Source: Pseudomonas prosekii (lineage in GTDB: Bacteria > Pseudomonadota > Gammaproteobacteria > Pseudomonadales > Pseudomonadaceae). From it: a stretch of 64,000 nt of DNA. Of the stretch, positions 44,490 to 54,007 are shown piece after piece; position 1 is the first letter of the stretch, and the number at the start of each line of letters is the position of its first letter. The DNA lies in the NCBI RefSeq assembly GCF_900105155.1, contig NZ_LT629762.1:434001-498000 (forward strand), in the 5' to 3' direction. The position numbers and the translations under genes are program-made. A model generated the notes under the pieces. That model did not search any database. It was not told the origin of the DNA and saw only the letters and a program-made list of their open reading frames with translations.

Positions 44490-46843
44490 TGGCACACCAG
44501 CGGCCCGATCAACGGGATCTGCGCCTGCTGCATGTCCACGGCAAATTGCACCTGACAGTGGCTGCCATCGGCCAGCGTCACGCGCAAACGGTTCTGCGCC
44601 TGAAGGTTTTCCAGGTACACCAGCCCGTCCCAACCGACCACGGTTTGCGCGCCACTTTGCTCATGCACAACGCCGCTGCCCAGCGGCAATTCCTGCTGCC
44701 GCGCGTCCACCAGCACAATGCTCGCGGCGACCACCCGTTGCAGCGGAAACTCCAGCAGATAACCGCTGCCGCGGCGCACCGCAATCCGCTGTTCGACATT
44801 AGGGCTGCGCACGTTGGCCGGCAGGTTGAGCGGATCGATTTCATATTTGCCACGGTAATAAGCGCTGCTCCACGGCACCAGAAGATGGCCATTGCGATCG
44901 GTCTGGCCGACCTGCTGATTCTCGTAGCGCACCGGAATATCGGCGTAGCCGTCGGTGCTGACCACCACAAACGCGTCGTCGATGCGATTGGCGGCGAACG
45001 CCTGACGGTCCATCCACACCAGCGAACCGCTGGCGTCGGCCCAGCGGGTTTCAGCCTCGCTGGTGCCGTAAACGCCAGCCTGCAATTGCACCGATTGCAG
45101 GCGCCAGGTCAGGTCGGCCTGCCGGTATGCCGGGCCGTCGCCCTGCGCATAACCGAGGTTGAAACCGACCCCGCCTTCGGTCGGCACCGCGCGGCTGTAA
45201 TTGACGCGTTGCTGACTCTGCCCGGTTTTGCTGCGTTCGCTGCTGATCGCCAGACTGCCGCGCAGGTCGAACGGAATCACCAGTTGCGCCTGCAGCGCCC
45301 AGTTGCTGTCACCGATCTCGCGGTTGCCCGACAGGTAGAAACTGGTGTTGCGCCACAGCGGTTTGCTCCACGTCAGGTTAAGCAGACGGGTGCGCGAATC
45401 GTCCGCCGCGCGCACATCGAAATAACCGACGCCGAGGCTGCCCCACGTGTCGAGATTGAGGCTCAGGGTCGCTTGCTCGCTGCGCTTGCTGAGGGTCGCG
45501 TACGGGCTGTCGACCACCGTCAGGTCGGCGTAGTTTTCATGCCGTTGCAGCCGCTGATAAGAAAAACTGTAACGCTGACTGCTGTACTGATAACCAAGGC
45601 TCAACTGCTGGCCGTTTTCGCCGTCGAACTGGCTTTGACTGAGTGCGGTGTTGAGCACGCCGAAATTGCCCAGGCGCACATTACCGCCGAGACCACCGAG
45701 GGTCAGGGCTTGCGATGCTTCGGCGTGGCTCTCCAGCGTGAAGTTGTCGCTGACGCCGTAACGCAAACTGCCGGACGTGACGCCGGAACCGTAACCGAAA
45801 TCCTTGAGGCCATAGTTGCGCCGCAACGTACCGGCGGCCACGGAAAAATCGCTCAGACCTTTTTGCAGCAAACTGCTGGTGACGTAGAACGGCACCGTGG
45901 TCGAAACCTGGCGACCCAAGGCGTCGGTGGTAACCACCACAGCCTCGCCAGCGCCGTTGATGAACGGGATATTGGTCAGCGTGTACGGCCCCGGTTGCAG
46001 GTCGGCGCTGCTGGATTTGTAGCCGTTGATGAACAGATCGACCGAGGACGGCACCGCCGCTTCCCCGGCAAATTGCGGCAGCGGGTATCTCACCAGGTCC
46101 GGGCGCACGCCAAAGTCGCGCGACAGTTGCAAACCGCCGAGGCGCACCGAACTGCTCCAGGGCAAGGCGCCGCTGACCAGATCGCCGGCCTCGTAGGTCA
46201 GCAGTCGCTCGTCATCGGAATAACGCCACGTGGTGTCGTAGCGCAGGTAGCCGTTATTCAGCGTGCTGACGGCGTTGCCCGACAAGGTCTGGCGGTATTG
46301 CCCGGTGTTGGACAGCGTGCCCCAACCGTCAAACAGCCGCAGTTCGTTCCATGCCGCGAGGTAGGTGCCGGCATCGTCGGTGTCGTTGAGGTACAGATCG
46401 TAGTTGAGCAACGCGCCGAAACTGCTCAGCGCCGGGGTGCGCGGGTAGGCTTCGCGGCTGCCGACAAATTGCTCCGGCAACCACTCCGGCGGCACGTTGA
46501 CCAGCAGCCGCTGGCCGGTGCTGTCGTACTCACTGTGCAGGCCCGGCAAGCTGTCGAGATCGACGTCGGCATCGACGTTTTCCGGCAGCTTGATGCCGCT
46601 CGCGCTTAAGGCCGAGGCCGGGAGAAAGAAGCGCCCGCCACGCTGATCGACGGCGACCACGCGTCCGGTATTCATCTGATTGACCACCAACTCCAGAAAC
46701 AACTGTGCATCGGCCACGGCCTCCATGCCGCTGGGCGGCGGCGGCAAATCGCCGGCCTCGGTGCGCGGGACGATCAGCAGCCAACACACGCAGATTGCCG
46801 CCCGGATCGGACTTTGCAAACTGCGAGCCCAAGCGGGGCTCAT
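44486..46843 (-). CDS. csuD: Csu-type fimbrial usher
   Basis: A 785-residue outer-membrane usher. Signal peptide about 1-30, then the N-terminal chaperone-binding domain, the 24-strand pore with a plug domain (SVDLFINGYKSSSADLQPGP then YTLTNIPFINGAGEAVVVTT), and C-terminal domains ending in a Cys-Gln. The length suits archaic (sigma-class) ushers. It secretes and assembles the pilus subunits encoded around it. It is separated from the chaperone gene by 136 bases that include a REP-like half (gcgagcaggctcgctcg). Confidence 0.92.
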   Translation of the reverse strand: MSPAWARSLQSPIRAAICVCWLLIVPRTEAGDLPPPPSGMEAVADAQLFLELVVNQMNTGRVVAVDQRGGRFFLPASALSASGIKLPENVDADVDLDSLPGLHSEYDSTGQRLLVNVPPEWLPEQFVGSREAYPRTPALSSFGALLNYDLYLNDTDDAGTYLAAWNELRLFDGWGTLSNTGQYRQTLSGNAVSTLNNGYLRYDTTWRYSDDERLLTYEAGDLVSGALPWSSSVRLGGLQLSRDFGVRPDLVRYPLPQFAGEAAVPSSVDLFINGYKSSSADLQPGPYTLTNIPFINGAGEAVVVTTDALGRQVSTTVPFYVTSSLLQKGLSDFSVAAGTLRRNYGLKDFGYGSGVTSGSLRYGVSDNFTLESHAEASQALTLGGLGGNVRLGNFGVLNTALSQSQFDGENGQQLSLGYQYSSQRYSFSYQRLQRHENYADLTVVDSPYATLSKRSEQATLSLNLDTWGSLGVGYFDVRAADDSRTRLLNLTWSKPLWRNTSFYLSGNREIGDSNWALQAQLVIPFDLRGSLAISSERSKTGQSQQRVNYSRAVPTEGGVGFNLGYAQGDGPAYRQADLTWRLQSVQLQAGVYGTSEAETRWADASGSLVWMDRQAFAANRIDDAFVVVSTDGYADIPVRYENQQVGQTDRNGHLLVPWSSAYYRGKYEIDPLNLPANVRSPNVEQRIAVRRGSGYLLEFPLQRVVAASIVLVDARQQELPLGSGVVHEQSGAQTVVGWDGLVYLENLQAQNRLRVTLADGSHCQVQFAVDMQQAQIPLIGPLVCQ

Positions 46844-46979
46844 TCGCGTTTTACGTCCGTCAATGGACCTTGTCCTCCTTGTTCAGCCTGTCTGGCGAAA
46901 CCGGGTCGTCAGTGCAGGGGCCGCTTCGCAGCCCGGCGCGAGCAGGCTCGCTCGCCACAACAGCTCGAACGCCGTGATA

Positions 46980-47753
46980 TCAGCGCAGTGGCGAAATGCT
47001 CTGCACCTGGCTCGCCCCGTTTACCCGCACCAGCAACGCCGATTCCCCGGCCAGCGGTCCCGGCGCCGGCCAGCGCATCACCGCGCCCGGCAGCACGTAA
47101 CCGAGCAACCCTTCCACCAGCGGTTTGCTTTGCCCGCCCTGCTTCAGCGCCACATCGGTCAACCGCGCATGCACCGCGCCCTGATTGCGCACTTCGACAT
47201 ACGAGCGGCCATCGACCGCCACCGTGCGCCAACTCAAGTCGGGCAAACCGACCCCCTTGGGATCACGCGGGCGATTGGCGTCTTCCTTGCTCCACAACCC
47301 TGCGCCGTAAGCGAACAACGGCACTGAATAACGCATCTGGAAGCGAATCGCCGCAGCCGTCTTGCCGTCCTCGGCGGCGGGCGGCGTGGCCGAAGGAATC
47401 TCGTCGATGATGATCCGATAAGCCAGTTCCTGCCCCGGCGGGACGTCCTTGGTCCGGGTCAGCCGTACCAGCTGTTTTTGCCCCGGTTCGATCTTCGCCA
47501 CTGGCGGGCTGCCAATCACATCACGCTGGTTCTGGTACTGGTCGTTGAAGCCGTTCTGGCTCCAGGCAAATACGCGTATCTGCAAGTTGGCCGTCTCGCT
47601 GCCACGGTTTTCCAGCCACAACGCACTAGCCTGTTGATCGGCCTCCAGCACTGGATCGATTGGCCAGATCAGCACCGAGCTGGCGGCCTGCGCCCTGGCA
47701 ATCCCGAAGAACATCAGCGCCACTGCTGCCGCGCGCAAAACCTGTGAAGCCAT
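46980..47753 (-). CDS. csuC: Csu-type periplasmic pilus chaperone
   Basis: A 257-residue PapD-like chaperone with signal peptide (MASQVLRAAAVALMFFGIAR). The first Ig-like domain carries the KQLVRLTR segment that zips to subunits. The sequence (LWLENRGSETANLQIRVFAW) is of the archaic CsuC type. The ATG at 47753 has AAGGAG upstream at good spacing, so it is chosen over a start eight codons earlier. It delivers subunits to the CsuD-like usher. Confidence 0.9.
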   Translation of the reverse strand: MASQVLRAAAVALMFFGIARAQAASSVLIWPIDPVLEADQQASALWLENRGSETANLQIRVFAWSQNGFNDQYQNQRDVIGSPPVAKIEPGQKQLVRLTRTKDVPPGQELAYRIIIDEIPSATPPAAEDGKTAAAIRFQMRYSVPLFAYGAGLWSKEDANRPRDPKGVGLPDLSWRTVAVDGRSYVEVRNQGAVHARLTDVALKQGGQSKPLVEGLLGYVLPGAVMRWPAPGPLAGESALLVRVNGASQVQSISPLR

Positions 47754-47795
47754 GTGCCTGCTCCTTGTTGAAATCACTGCACTACCAAGACTGCA

Positions 47796-48296
47796 TCACC
47801 ACGACAGCTGCACCTGCAACACATCGCTGTACGTTCCACCGGGCTGATTGCCCGGCAACTGCACCTGCCCGTAAATCGGCAAGCGGATGTTGTTGGCATC
47901 GGTGTAAGCCACCGCCACGCTCTGGCCGACGCCCAGCGCCTGGCTGAATGCCGCATCGCGAAACAACGAATACGCCACGCGATTGCTCCCGGTGCTCAGC
48001 TGCAAATGGCGACCGCTGCTGTTGTACTGGCCGCCATCGACGCTCATGTTCAGGGTTACGCCCGGCGTGCACTGCAACTGCACGCCACCGCTCAACGCCA
48101 CTTGCACCGCACCGGTGGCCAGCGCCGAACGACTGCCGAAGTCGAGGCTGCCGTAATTCGACACACCGCCGACCACCAGGCACCCGGCCGTCACCGTCGC
48201 GCTGACCTGAAAGCTCTGACTGGTCACCGCCGCCAGCGGCAACGGCAGGCTGCCCGCACACAGCAAAACCAGCGTCGGCCATCCCTGGCGAGCCAT
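47796..48296 (-). CDS. Csu-type pilus subunit (spore coat U domain), fourth
   Basis: A 166-residue pilin-like protein. Signal peptide (MARQGWPTLVLLCAGSLPLP) is followed by one SCPU domain with two conserved Cys (AGCLVVGG and QLQCTPGVT), the Arg-His-Leu turn SSGRHLQLSTG, and the C-terminal strand GTYSDVLQVQLSW. It lies four bases after the preceding subunit gene and just before the chaperone. Which of CsuA/CsuB it matches cannot be decided here. Confidence 0.88.
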   Translation of the reverse strand: MARQGWPTLVLLCAGSLPLPLAAVTSQSFQVSATVTAGCLVVGGVSNYGSLDFGSRSALATGAVQVALSGGVQLQCTPGVTLNMSVDGGQYNSSGRHLQLSTGSNRVAYSLFRDAAFSQALGVGQSVAVAYTDANNIRLPIYGQVQLPGNQPGGTYSDVLQVQLSW

Positions 48297-48300
48297 GGCA

Positions 48301-48837
48301 CTAGAACGTCAGTTCGACGGCAACAGTGTCGGTGTAGGTGCCGGCGGGTAAACCGGCCTTGCCGACTGCCTTGCCGTAGATATTCACGGTCTGCGCCACG
48401 CCGGTACTGGCGGCGAGGTTGATCACGCCGTCGATGGCAAGAATCTGCGAGTGCCCGGCGTCGGTGTACAGGTCGTAAGGCACGAAGTTGCCGCCGCCAT
48501 CGGCCAGCGCGCGGGTGCCGCCGGGCGACTGTCCGTCATGGCTGCCGGCGCGCACTTTGACCGCCGGGATAGTGCCGCTGGAGCACAGAATCGACAGCCC
48601 TCCGCCGCCACCGCCCAACACCTGCGCGTCAGCCTCGGTGAACAGGCTGTTGGCGACGCCGAAGTCCAGCGCACCGAAGTTCAGCCCCGTGGTGCCACCG
48701 GCGCCGTTGACCTGACAACTGCTGATCAGCGTCAGGCTGGAGGTGATCTGGCCGGTGACCGTGGTGGCCGCGATGGCGCTGGAGGCCAGCGTCAGGCTGA
48801 GCAATGACAAACCGATCCTTGATGCAAACATGTGCAT
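48301..48837 (-). CDS. Csu-type pilus subunit (spore coat U domain), third
   Basis: A 178-residue SCPU protein. Signal peptide MHMFASRIGLSLLSLTLASS; GAGGA-like site (gaggacggacacc) before the ATG. The SCPU core shows the Cys pair (ISSCQVNGAG and SILCSSGTI) and ends GTYTDTVAVELTF, typical for fibre subunits that donate or receive a strand. Second-to-last of four adjacent subunit genes. Confidence 0.88.
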   Translation of the reverse strand: MHMFASRIGLSLLSLTLASSAIAATTVTGQITSSLTLISSCQVNGAGGTTGLNFGALDFGVANSLFTEADAQVLGGGGGGLSILCSSGTIPAVKVRAGSHDGQSPGGTRALADGGGNFVPYDLYTDAGHSQILAIDGVINLAASTGVAQTVNIYGKAVGKAGLPAGTYTDTVAVELTF

Positions 48838-48857
48838 GGTGTCCGTCCTCTACGGGG

Positions 48858-49430
48858 TTACCAATCGAGCGTTACCGTGAGGGTGTCGGTATAGACACCG
48901 GCCGGAACCGCGCGGGTATTCGCCACCACCGCGCCATATACCGGGATCGGTATCTGCTCTGCGTTGGTCACGGCGAAATTGTGTTGTTGGCCGATGCTGT
49001 AGCCCTGTGTGCCGGAAGCATCGAGGAACAACTGATAAATGAGGGTCTGGCGGCCGTTGCTCAGGCGTCGGGTGGCGCCGTCGCCGTGGGCGCCACCGTC
49101 GATGGTGACGGTGAACCCGGTGACCGAAGGGTTACAGGCGACATTCAGCGTGCCGCTGCCGTTGTCGCTGAGGCTGGCCTTGATCGGATTGGTCCAGGTC
49201 GGCCCCTGCTGGCCGAAATCGAGGCTGCCGAGGTCGCCGACCGGCAGGTCGGGACGCGTGCCATTGTTGACTTCGCAGCCGGCAATGATCGTCAGCCGCG
49301 CCTGGATCTGCCCGCTGACCAGCGCATACGCAGGCTCGGCCAGCAACGACAGTGCGCCTGCGGCAAGAAGAGCGCATGCGGCAAAAAGAGCGCCTGTGGC
49401 GTAAACGCGCCTGCGGCGAAAATTTTCCAG
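48858..49430 (-). CDS. Csu-type pilus subunit, second; apparent CTG start
   Basis: The mature SCPU domain is normal (Cys in IIAGCEVNNG and LNVACNPSVT, ending GVYTDTLTVTLDW). The frame has no ATG, GTG or TTG that gives a full signal peptide; the TTG at 49346 would leave only LLAEPAYA. Upstream, the frame stays open to a TGA at 49437-49439, and starting at the CTG at 49430 yields a good signal peptide: ENFRRRR, then a long Ala/Leu stretch, then AEPAYA. The start codon has probably mutated from ATG, or CTG is used weakly. With the CTG start it is 190 residues. Confidence 0.75.
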   Translation of the reverse strand: MENFRRRRVYATGALFAACALLAAGALSLLAEPAYALVSGQIQARLTIIAGCEVNNGTRPDLPVGDLGSLDFGQQGPTWTNPIKASLSDNGSGTLNVACNPSVTGFTVTIDGGAHGDGATRRLSNGRQTLIYQLFLDASGTQGYSIGQQHNFAVTNAEQIPIPVYGAVVANTRAVPAGVYTDTLTVTLDW

Positions 49431-49547
49431 TGCTTGTCAGTCAGCGCCAAACCCAGTTCCCTCTGGTGTCGAACCCCGGACGATCAACCGGCATCGTCCC
49501 CTTCCCTGCGCTACCCGACTCGGCGGGAGCAATCAAAACAGCGCCTG

Positions 49548-50075
49548 CTACCAGGTGACGGTCACCTTCACCAAGTCTGAGTAACGGCTGACATGCGGAA
49601 TTTCCGCCAGCCGTTCGATCCGTGCATACAAAGGCAAATCCACCGAACCGCTGTCCGGTACGCGCCCGCTCACCGGCACATCCACCGCCAGCGGAATGCG
49701 CCGCGCCGGGTCTTGGTAGAGCCGATAGGGGATGGGTTTGCTCTGTTGGTTGGCTCCCGCCATGTAGCGCACGTCACCGACGCCGCCATGCTGGCCGCCA
49801 TCGACGCGTAATTGATACGGAGTGTCCGGATTGCACTCCAGTCGCGGCAGGCGCGAACTGATCAGGGCGGCACTCAACGGGCCGGCGGGGTCGTCGAGAC
49901 GCGCCGTGCTGCCGAAATCCAGCACACCCAATTGCTCGATGCCCGCGCTGCGTTGCTGGCCGACCAATTGACAGCCGCGCAGCACATCGACACGCACTTG
50001 CACCTGCATTTCTGCGGCCAATATCGGCGTGCCGAGCAGCATGCCCAACACCACGAAAATCCAAAATCCTTTCAC
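49548..50075 (-). CDS. Csu-type pilus subunit (spore coat U domain), first in operon
   Basis: A 175-residue SCPU protein with signal peptide (KGFWIFVVLGMLLGTPILAA) and GTG start preceded by aaggattggggca. Cys pair in LRGCQLVGQQ and LECNPDTPY, ending VSRYSDLVKVTVTW. It heads the pilus operon in the place of CsuA/B. The operon promoter should lie in 50076-50150, where no clear hexamers were found. 117 bases without a gene separate it from the second subunit. Confidence 0.87.
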   Translation of the reverse strand: MKGFWIFVVLGMLLGTPILAAEMQVQVRVDVLRGCQLVGQQRSAGIEQLGVLDFGSTARLDDPAGPLSAALISSRLPRLECNPDTPYQLRVDGGQHGGVGDVRYMAGANQQSKPIPYRLYQDPARRIPLAVDVPVSGRVPDSGSVDLPLYARIERLAEIPHVSRYSDLVKVTVTW

Positions 50076-50361
50076 TGCCCCAATCCTTGTAAGGGGTGGC
50101 TCCTGAAAATCAGGTTAGCCAGCGAACGAAATTTCGCCAGTTATTCGCGGCAATTGGATCCAGCAAAGTGGCGGGGATTTGTTTCGATTTGTTGAAGAAG
50201 CTGCGGTACAACGGCGGGAAAATAGCTGTCCACACCGCAGTTTCTCGTACAACCAGGCATCGTTTACCCCTGCGCGCGTGGCAGGACAATTCACCCTTTG
50301 GTTAAACTACGCCGCCGACGCTCCAAGCGCCGGTCTGCTGATTTCCGGGGTGCTATTTATC

Positions 50362-51519
50362 GTGGCTGTTCGACCGCCAAACCGTCCGCAAAAGACACCG
50401 CGCTGGCCCGCGTTGCGCCGCTTGTTCGGCAAAGCGCTGCTCGGCGATAAGGTGTTGGGCAAAAAACTATTTGGCAAAGCGGCGTCGCCCGGCAACCCAC
50501 GGTTGATTCACGATTACTTTCAGCACAAAGCGTTTGCGCAGGGCTACACCCTCAGCCACAGCCAGCAACGAGTGATCGACTGCATGGCGCAGCACGCCAC
50601 CCATTTGCTCGGATCGTCGGCGAAAACCCTGCCCGGGCTGTACTTGCATGGTGCAGTCGGGCGCGGCAAGAGCTGGTTGCTCGACGGATTTTTCCAGGCC
50701 CTTCCGATCGAACAAAAACAACGTCTGCACTTCCATGAATTCTTCGCCCGGTTGCATCAAGGCATGTTCGACAATCGCGAGCACAACGATGCCCTGGCAA
50801 CGACGCTGGACACGCTGTTGCAGGATTGCCGGGTGTTGTGTTTCGACGAGTTTCACGTGCATGACATCGGCGACGCGATGCTGATCAGCCGGCTGTTCAA
50901 AGCCTTGTTCCGCCGCGGCATTCTGCTGCTGGTGACGTCCAACTACCCGCCCGAAGGCCTGTTGCCGAATCCGCTGTACCACGCGCGTTTCAAACCGGTG
51001 ATCGACCTGATCAACACGCGCATGCAAGTCCTGGAAGTCGGCGGCCCGCATGATTACCGCAGCCAGGTGTGCACCGATCATTTGCAGGTGTTTACCCACG
51101 GCCAATATGTCTGGCCGGCGACGCCGCAGCAGCGGCAAGCGCTGCACCTGCCGGACCGCGCGCAGCCCCTGGAACTGACGGTCGGCACGCGACAAATGCC
51201 GGCGTGGTTTTGCCACGGCAGCACGGTCGGCTTCAGCTTCAGCGACCTCTGCGATCAGCCGACCGCGGTGATGGATTATCTGCAATTGTGTCGGCGTTTC
51301 GATCACTGGGTGATTGATCAATTGCCCTGCCTGGCCGAGTGTTCGATTGCAGCGCAGCAGCGATTCATCAACCTGATCGACGTTTTGTACGATCAGGACA
51401 AACACCTGGTGTTGCTCGGACAGCGCTCCTTGCATGAAAGCCTGGGCGGCGATGCGATTGATCTGGCGCGCACGCGCAGTCGGTTGGGGCAGTTGGTCGA
51501 GGTTCGCGAGGTTGTTTGA
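50362..51519 (+). CDS. zapE: AFG1/ZapE-like ATPase
   Basis: About 385 residues if the GTG at 50362 (VAVRPPN) is used; GTG at 50350 is possible, and longer frames run through promoter sequence. P-loop LYLHGAVGRGKSWLLD, Walker B VLCFDEFHVHDIGDAML and sensor LLVTSNYPPEGLLPNPLYH mark the AFG1/ZapE family. ZapE acts at the division ring under low oxygen or high temperature. This copy is beside a pilus operon rather than the usual rplM-rpsI-neighbouring zapE, so it may be a second, divergent paralog. Confidence 0.82.
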   Translation: MAVRPPNRPQKTPRWPALRRLFGKALLGDKVLGKKLFGKAASPGNPRLIHDYFQHKAFAQGYTLSHSQQRVIDCMAQHATHLLGSSAKTLPGLYLHGAVGRGKSWLLDGFFQALPIEQKQRLHFHEFFARLHQGMFDNREHNDALATTLDTLLQDCRVLCFDEFHVHDIGDAMLISRLFKALFRRGILLLVTSNYPPEGLLPNPLYHARFKPVIDLINTRMQVLEVGGPHDYRSQVCTDHLQVFTHGQYVWPATPQQRQALHLPDRAQPLELTVGTRQMPAWFCHGSTVGFSFSDLCDQPTAVMDYLQLCRRFDHWVIDQLPCLAECSIAAQQRFINLIDVLYDQDKHLVLLGQRSLHESLGGDAIDLARTRSRLGQLVEVREVV

Positions 51520-51645
51520 CTGAGCGGTTTTTTGCGGGATGGCTGCTCGCGAAACCGGCCTGACCGGCAAACCAACTTCCCGCTATCATGCAGCCCATTC
51601 TCCGGGCCGCGCGCCCGACGCCACGATCAATAGCGAATCCCGTTG

Positions 51646-52959
51646 ATGAATACCCTTGCCCAATTGCAGGCCGGTGAACTGGCCGGCATCACCCGCCTCG
51701 ACTTGTCCTGCGGCCTCAGCGAATTCCCCCGGGAAATCTTCGACCTCGCCGATTCGCTGGAAGTGCTCAACCTCAGTGGCAACGCCTTGCGCAGCCTGCC
51801 GGACGACCTGCATCGGTTGCACAAATTGCGCATCATTTTCTGCTCCGAAAACCTCTTCAGCGAACTGCCGGCGTGTCTGGGCCAATGCGCGGCGCTGAGC
51901 ATGGTCGGCTTCAAGGCCAATCGCATCGAACACGTGCCCGGCGCCGCCCTGCCGCCGCTGCTGCGCTGGTTGATCCTGACCGACAATCGCATCAGCGAGT
52001 TGCCGAGCGAACTGGGCCAGCGCCCGCACCTGCAAAAACTCATGCTGGCCGGCAATCGCTTGCAACAGTTGCCCGAGAGTCTGCGCGATTGCCATCAGCT
52101 CGAACTGATCCGCATCGCCGCCAACCAACTCGGCGAACTGCCTGAATGGCTGCTGACTCTGCCGGCGCTGAGTTGGCTGGCGTACGCCGGCAATCCGCTG
52201 GAAACCGAAGCCAACGCCGCTGCGCTCGAAGAGACATCGAGCATTGCCTGGTCGCAGTTGCGTCTGGAACAGCAATTGGGTGAAGGCGCGTCGGGGGTAA
52301 TTCATCGCGCCACCTGGCAGCGCCCGGATCAACCGGCCAGCGAGGTCGCGGTCAAACTCTATAAAGGTGAGATGACCAGCGATGGCTCGCCGCTGCACGA
52401 GATGAATGCCTGTATCACCGCCGGCCTGCACCCCAACCTGATCCGTGTTGAAGGGCGAATTGTCGAGCATCCGCAGGCGCAGGCTGGGTTGGTAATGCAG
52501 TTGATCGACCCGAGTTATCGCAATCTCGCGGGGCTGCCGAGCCTGGCGTCGTGTTCGCGGGATGTTTACCGCGACGACACACGTTTTACCGCAGCAGTGG
52601 CGTTGCGCATCGCCGGTGGCATTGCTGCGGTGGCCGCGCATTTACACCGGCAAGGCATCACCCACGGCGATTTGTACGGCCACAACATTTTGTGCAATGA
52701 GCACGGTGATTGTCTGTTGGGGGACTTTGGTGCGGCGTCTTTTCATGCCACTGGCGACAGCGTTGAGAGCCGCGCGCTGCAACGCATCGAAGTGCGCGCG
52801 TTTGGCGTCTTGCTGGGGGAATTGCTGGCGCGGATTGATTCGGGGTTGAGTGCTGAACAGCGTCTGGCGCTGGAGGATTTGCAACAGCGTTGCTGTCAGC
52901 CGGATGTGCTGGCGCGGCCGGGGTTCAGCGAGATCGTGCGCGAACTGAAGGACCTGTAA
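51646..52959 (+). CDS. Leucine-rich-repeat protein kinase
   Basis: A 437-residue cytoplasmic protein. Residues about 20-185 are LRRs (SLEVLNLSGNALRSLPDDLH, PHLQKLMLAGNRLQQLPESL and others), followed by a kinase domain from about 205. The kinase motifs are preserved: glycine loop LGEGASGVIHRA, ATP Lys in EVAVKLYKG, catalytic loop HGDLYGHNIL (HRD replaced by HGD) and DFGAAS. It looks like an active Hanks-type kinase with an LRR partner-binding front. ATG at 51646 is used rather than the TTG just before it. No phosphatase or substrate gene adjoins. Confidence 0.87.
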   Translation: MNTLAQLQAGELAGITRLDLSCGLSEFPREIFDLADSLEVLNLSGNALRSLPDDLHRLHKLRIIFCSENLFSELPACLGQCAALSMVGFKANRIEHVPGAALPPLLRWLILTDNRISELPSELGQRPHLQKLMLAGNRLQQLPESLRDCHQLELIRIAANQLGELPEWLLTLPALSWLAYAGNPLETEANAAALEETSSIAWSQLRLEQQLGEGASGVIHRATWQRPDQPASEVAVKLYKGEMTSDGSPLHEMNACITAGLHPNLIRVEGRIVEHPQAQAGLVMQLIDPSYRNLAGLPSLASCSRDVYRDDTRFTAAVALRIAGGIAAVAAHLHRQGITHGDLYGHNILCNEHGDCLLGDFGAASFHATGDSVESRALQRIEVRAFGVLLGELLARIDSGLSAEQRLALEDLQQRCCQPDVLARPGFSEIVRELKDL

Positions 52960-52990
52960 CCGCTGCACATTGATGGGCCAGCGGGCAAAA

Positions 52991-53024
52991 AAAAGTGGCA
53001 ATCGCCTCAACGATTGCCACTTTT
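52991..53024. terminator. Bidirectional terminator
   Basis: Perfect 14-bp stem AAAAGTGGCAATCG/CGATTGCCACTTTT with a six-base loop, A-rich before and T-rich after, between the convergent LRR-kinase and binding-protein genes. Confidence 0.9.
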
Positions 53025-53068
53025 CATCAAACCCTATACGCCTGGTAAGGCTGGTTTAAACGGCTGGA

Positions 53069-53848
53069 TTATTGGCCGTAAACATCAAAATCGAAGTACT
53101 TGTCCTGAACCTGCTTGTACTTGCCGTCGGCGCGGATTTCAGTGATGGCGGTGTTGAATTTGTCCGCCAATTCCTTATCGCCCTTGCGCACGGCAATGCC
53201 CGCGCCGCCGCCGAAGTATTTGGCGTCTTCGTAGGTCGGGCCGACGAATGCAAAACCTTTACCGGCGTCGGTTTTCAGGAAACCGTCGTCAAGGTTGACC
53301 GAGTCGGCCAGCATTGCGTCGAGGCGACCGGAGACCATGTCGAGGTTGGCTTCCTGCTGGGAGCCGTAACGCACCAGGATGATGCCTTTGGGTTCCAGCA
53401 CTTCCGTGGCAAAACGGTCGTGGGTGCTGGCGCGCAGTACGCCGACTTTCTTGCCTTTGAGTTCGGTCAGCGGGTCTTTGACGTCGGTGCCTTGCTTCAT
53501 CACGAAGCGCGCCGGCGTGTGGTAGTACTTGATGGTGAAATCGACGTTTTTCTTGCGGTCATCGGTGATGGTCATGGACGACAGGATGGCGTCGATTTTC
53601 TTCACTTTCAGCGCCGGGATCAGGCCGTCGAACTCTTGCTCGACCCACACGCATTTGACTTTCATCTGCTCACACAGCGCATCGCCGATGTCCACGTCGA
53701 AACCGGCGAGTTTGCCGTCAGCGGTTTTCATCGAGAATGGCGGATACCCGGCTTCAATGCCGATGCGGATCGGCTTGGCATCGTCAGCCACAGCGCTGAG
53801 GGACAACATCGACAGTGCCAGGGCACCAAACATCACTAGCTTGTTCAT
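53069..53848 (-). CDS. Amino-acid ABC transporter periplasmic binding protein
   Basis: A 259-residue SBP of the lysine/arginine/ornithine-histidine type. Signal peptide about 1-21 ([20 protein letters not shown]). The mature part starts [20 protein letters not shown] and has [15 protein letters not shown] and the hinge [19 protein letters not shown], all typical for polar amino-acid binders. No permease or ATPase genes are adjacent, so it must work with a transporter encoded elsewhere or act as a sensor. Upstream is a REP array. Confidence 0.9.
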   Translation of the reverse strand: MNKLVMFGALALSMLSLSAVADDAKPIRIGIEAGYPPFSMKTADGKLAGFDVDIGDALCEQMKVKCVWVEQEFDGLIPALKVKKIDAILSSMTITDDRKKNVDFTIKYYHTPARFVMKQGTDVKDPLTELKGKKVGVLRASTHDRFATEVLEPKGIILVRYGSQQEANLDMVSGRLDAMLADSVNLDDGFLKTDAGKGFAFVGPTYEDAKYFGGGAGIAVRKGDKELADKFNTAITEIRADGKYKQVQDKYFDFDVYGQ

Positions 53849-54007
53849 TTATAACTCCATGGTGTGCGGAGGTTTTTATTGGCAGCTTTAGAGTGGCAGT
53901 TTCGATGGATGAAGATCGAAAGTGGCCGCAGTCTAGAGTGGCTTTGGGCCAGCCAATTATCTATAAGCGACAAATACTTATAGAAAAAACCAAGTATTAC
54001 CCACACA

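Noticed and set aside
44489-46609. 706-codon open frame opposite the usher
   Set aside because: Antisense shadow; the usher in the other strand has signal peptide and conserved domains.
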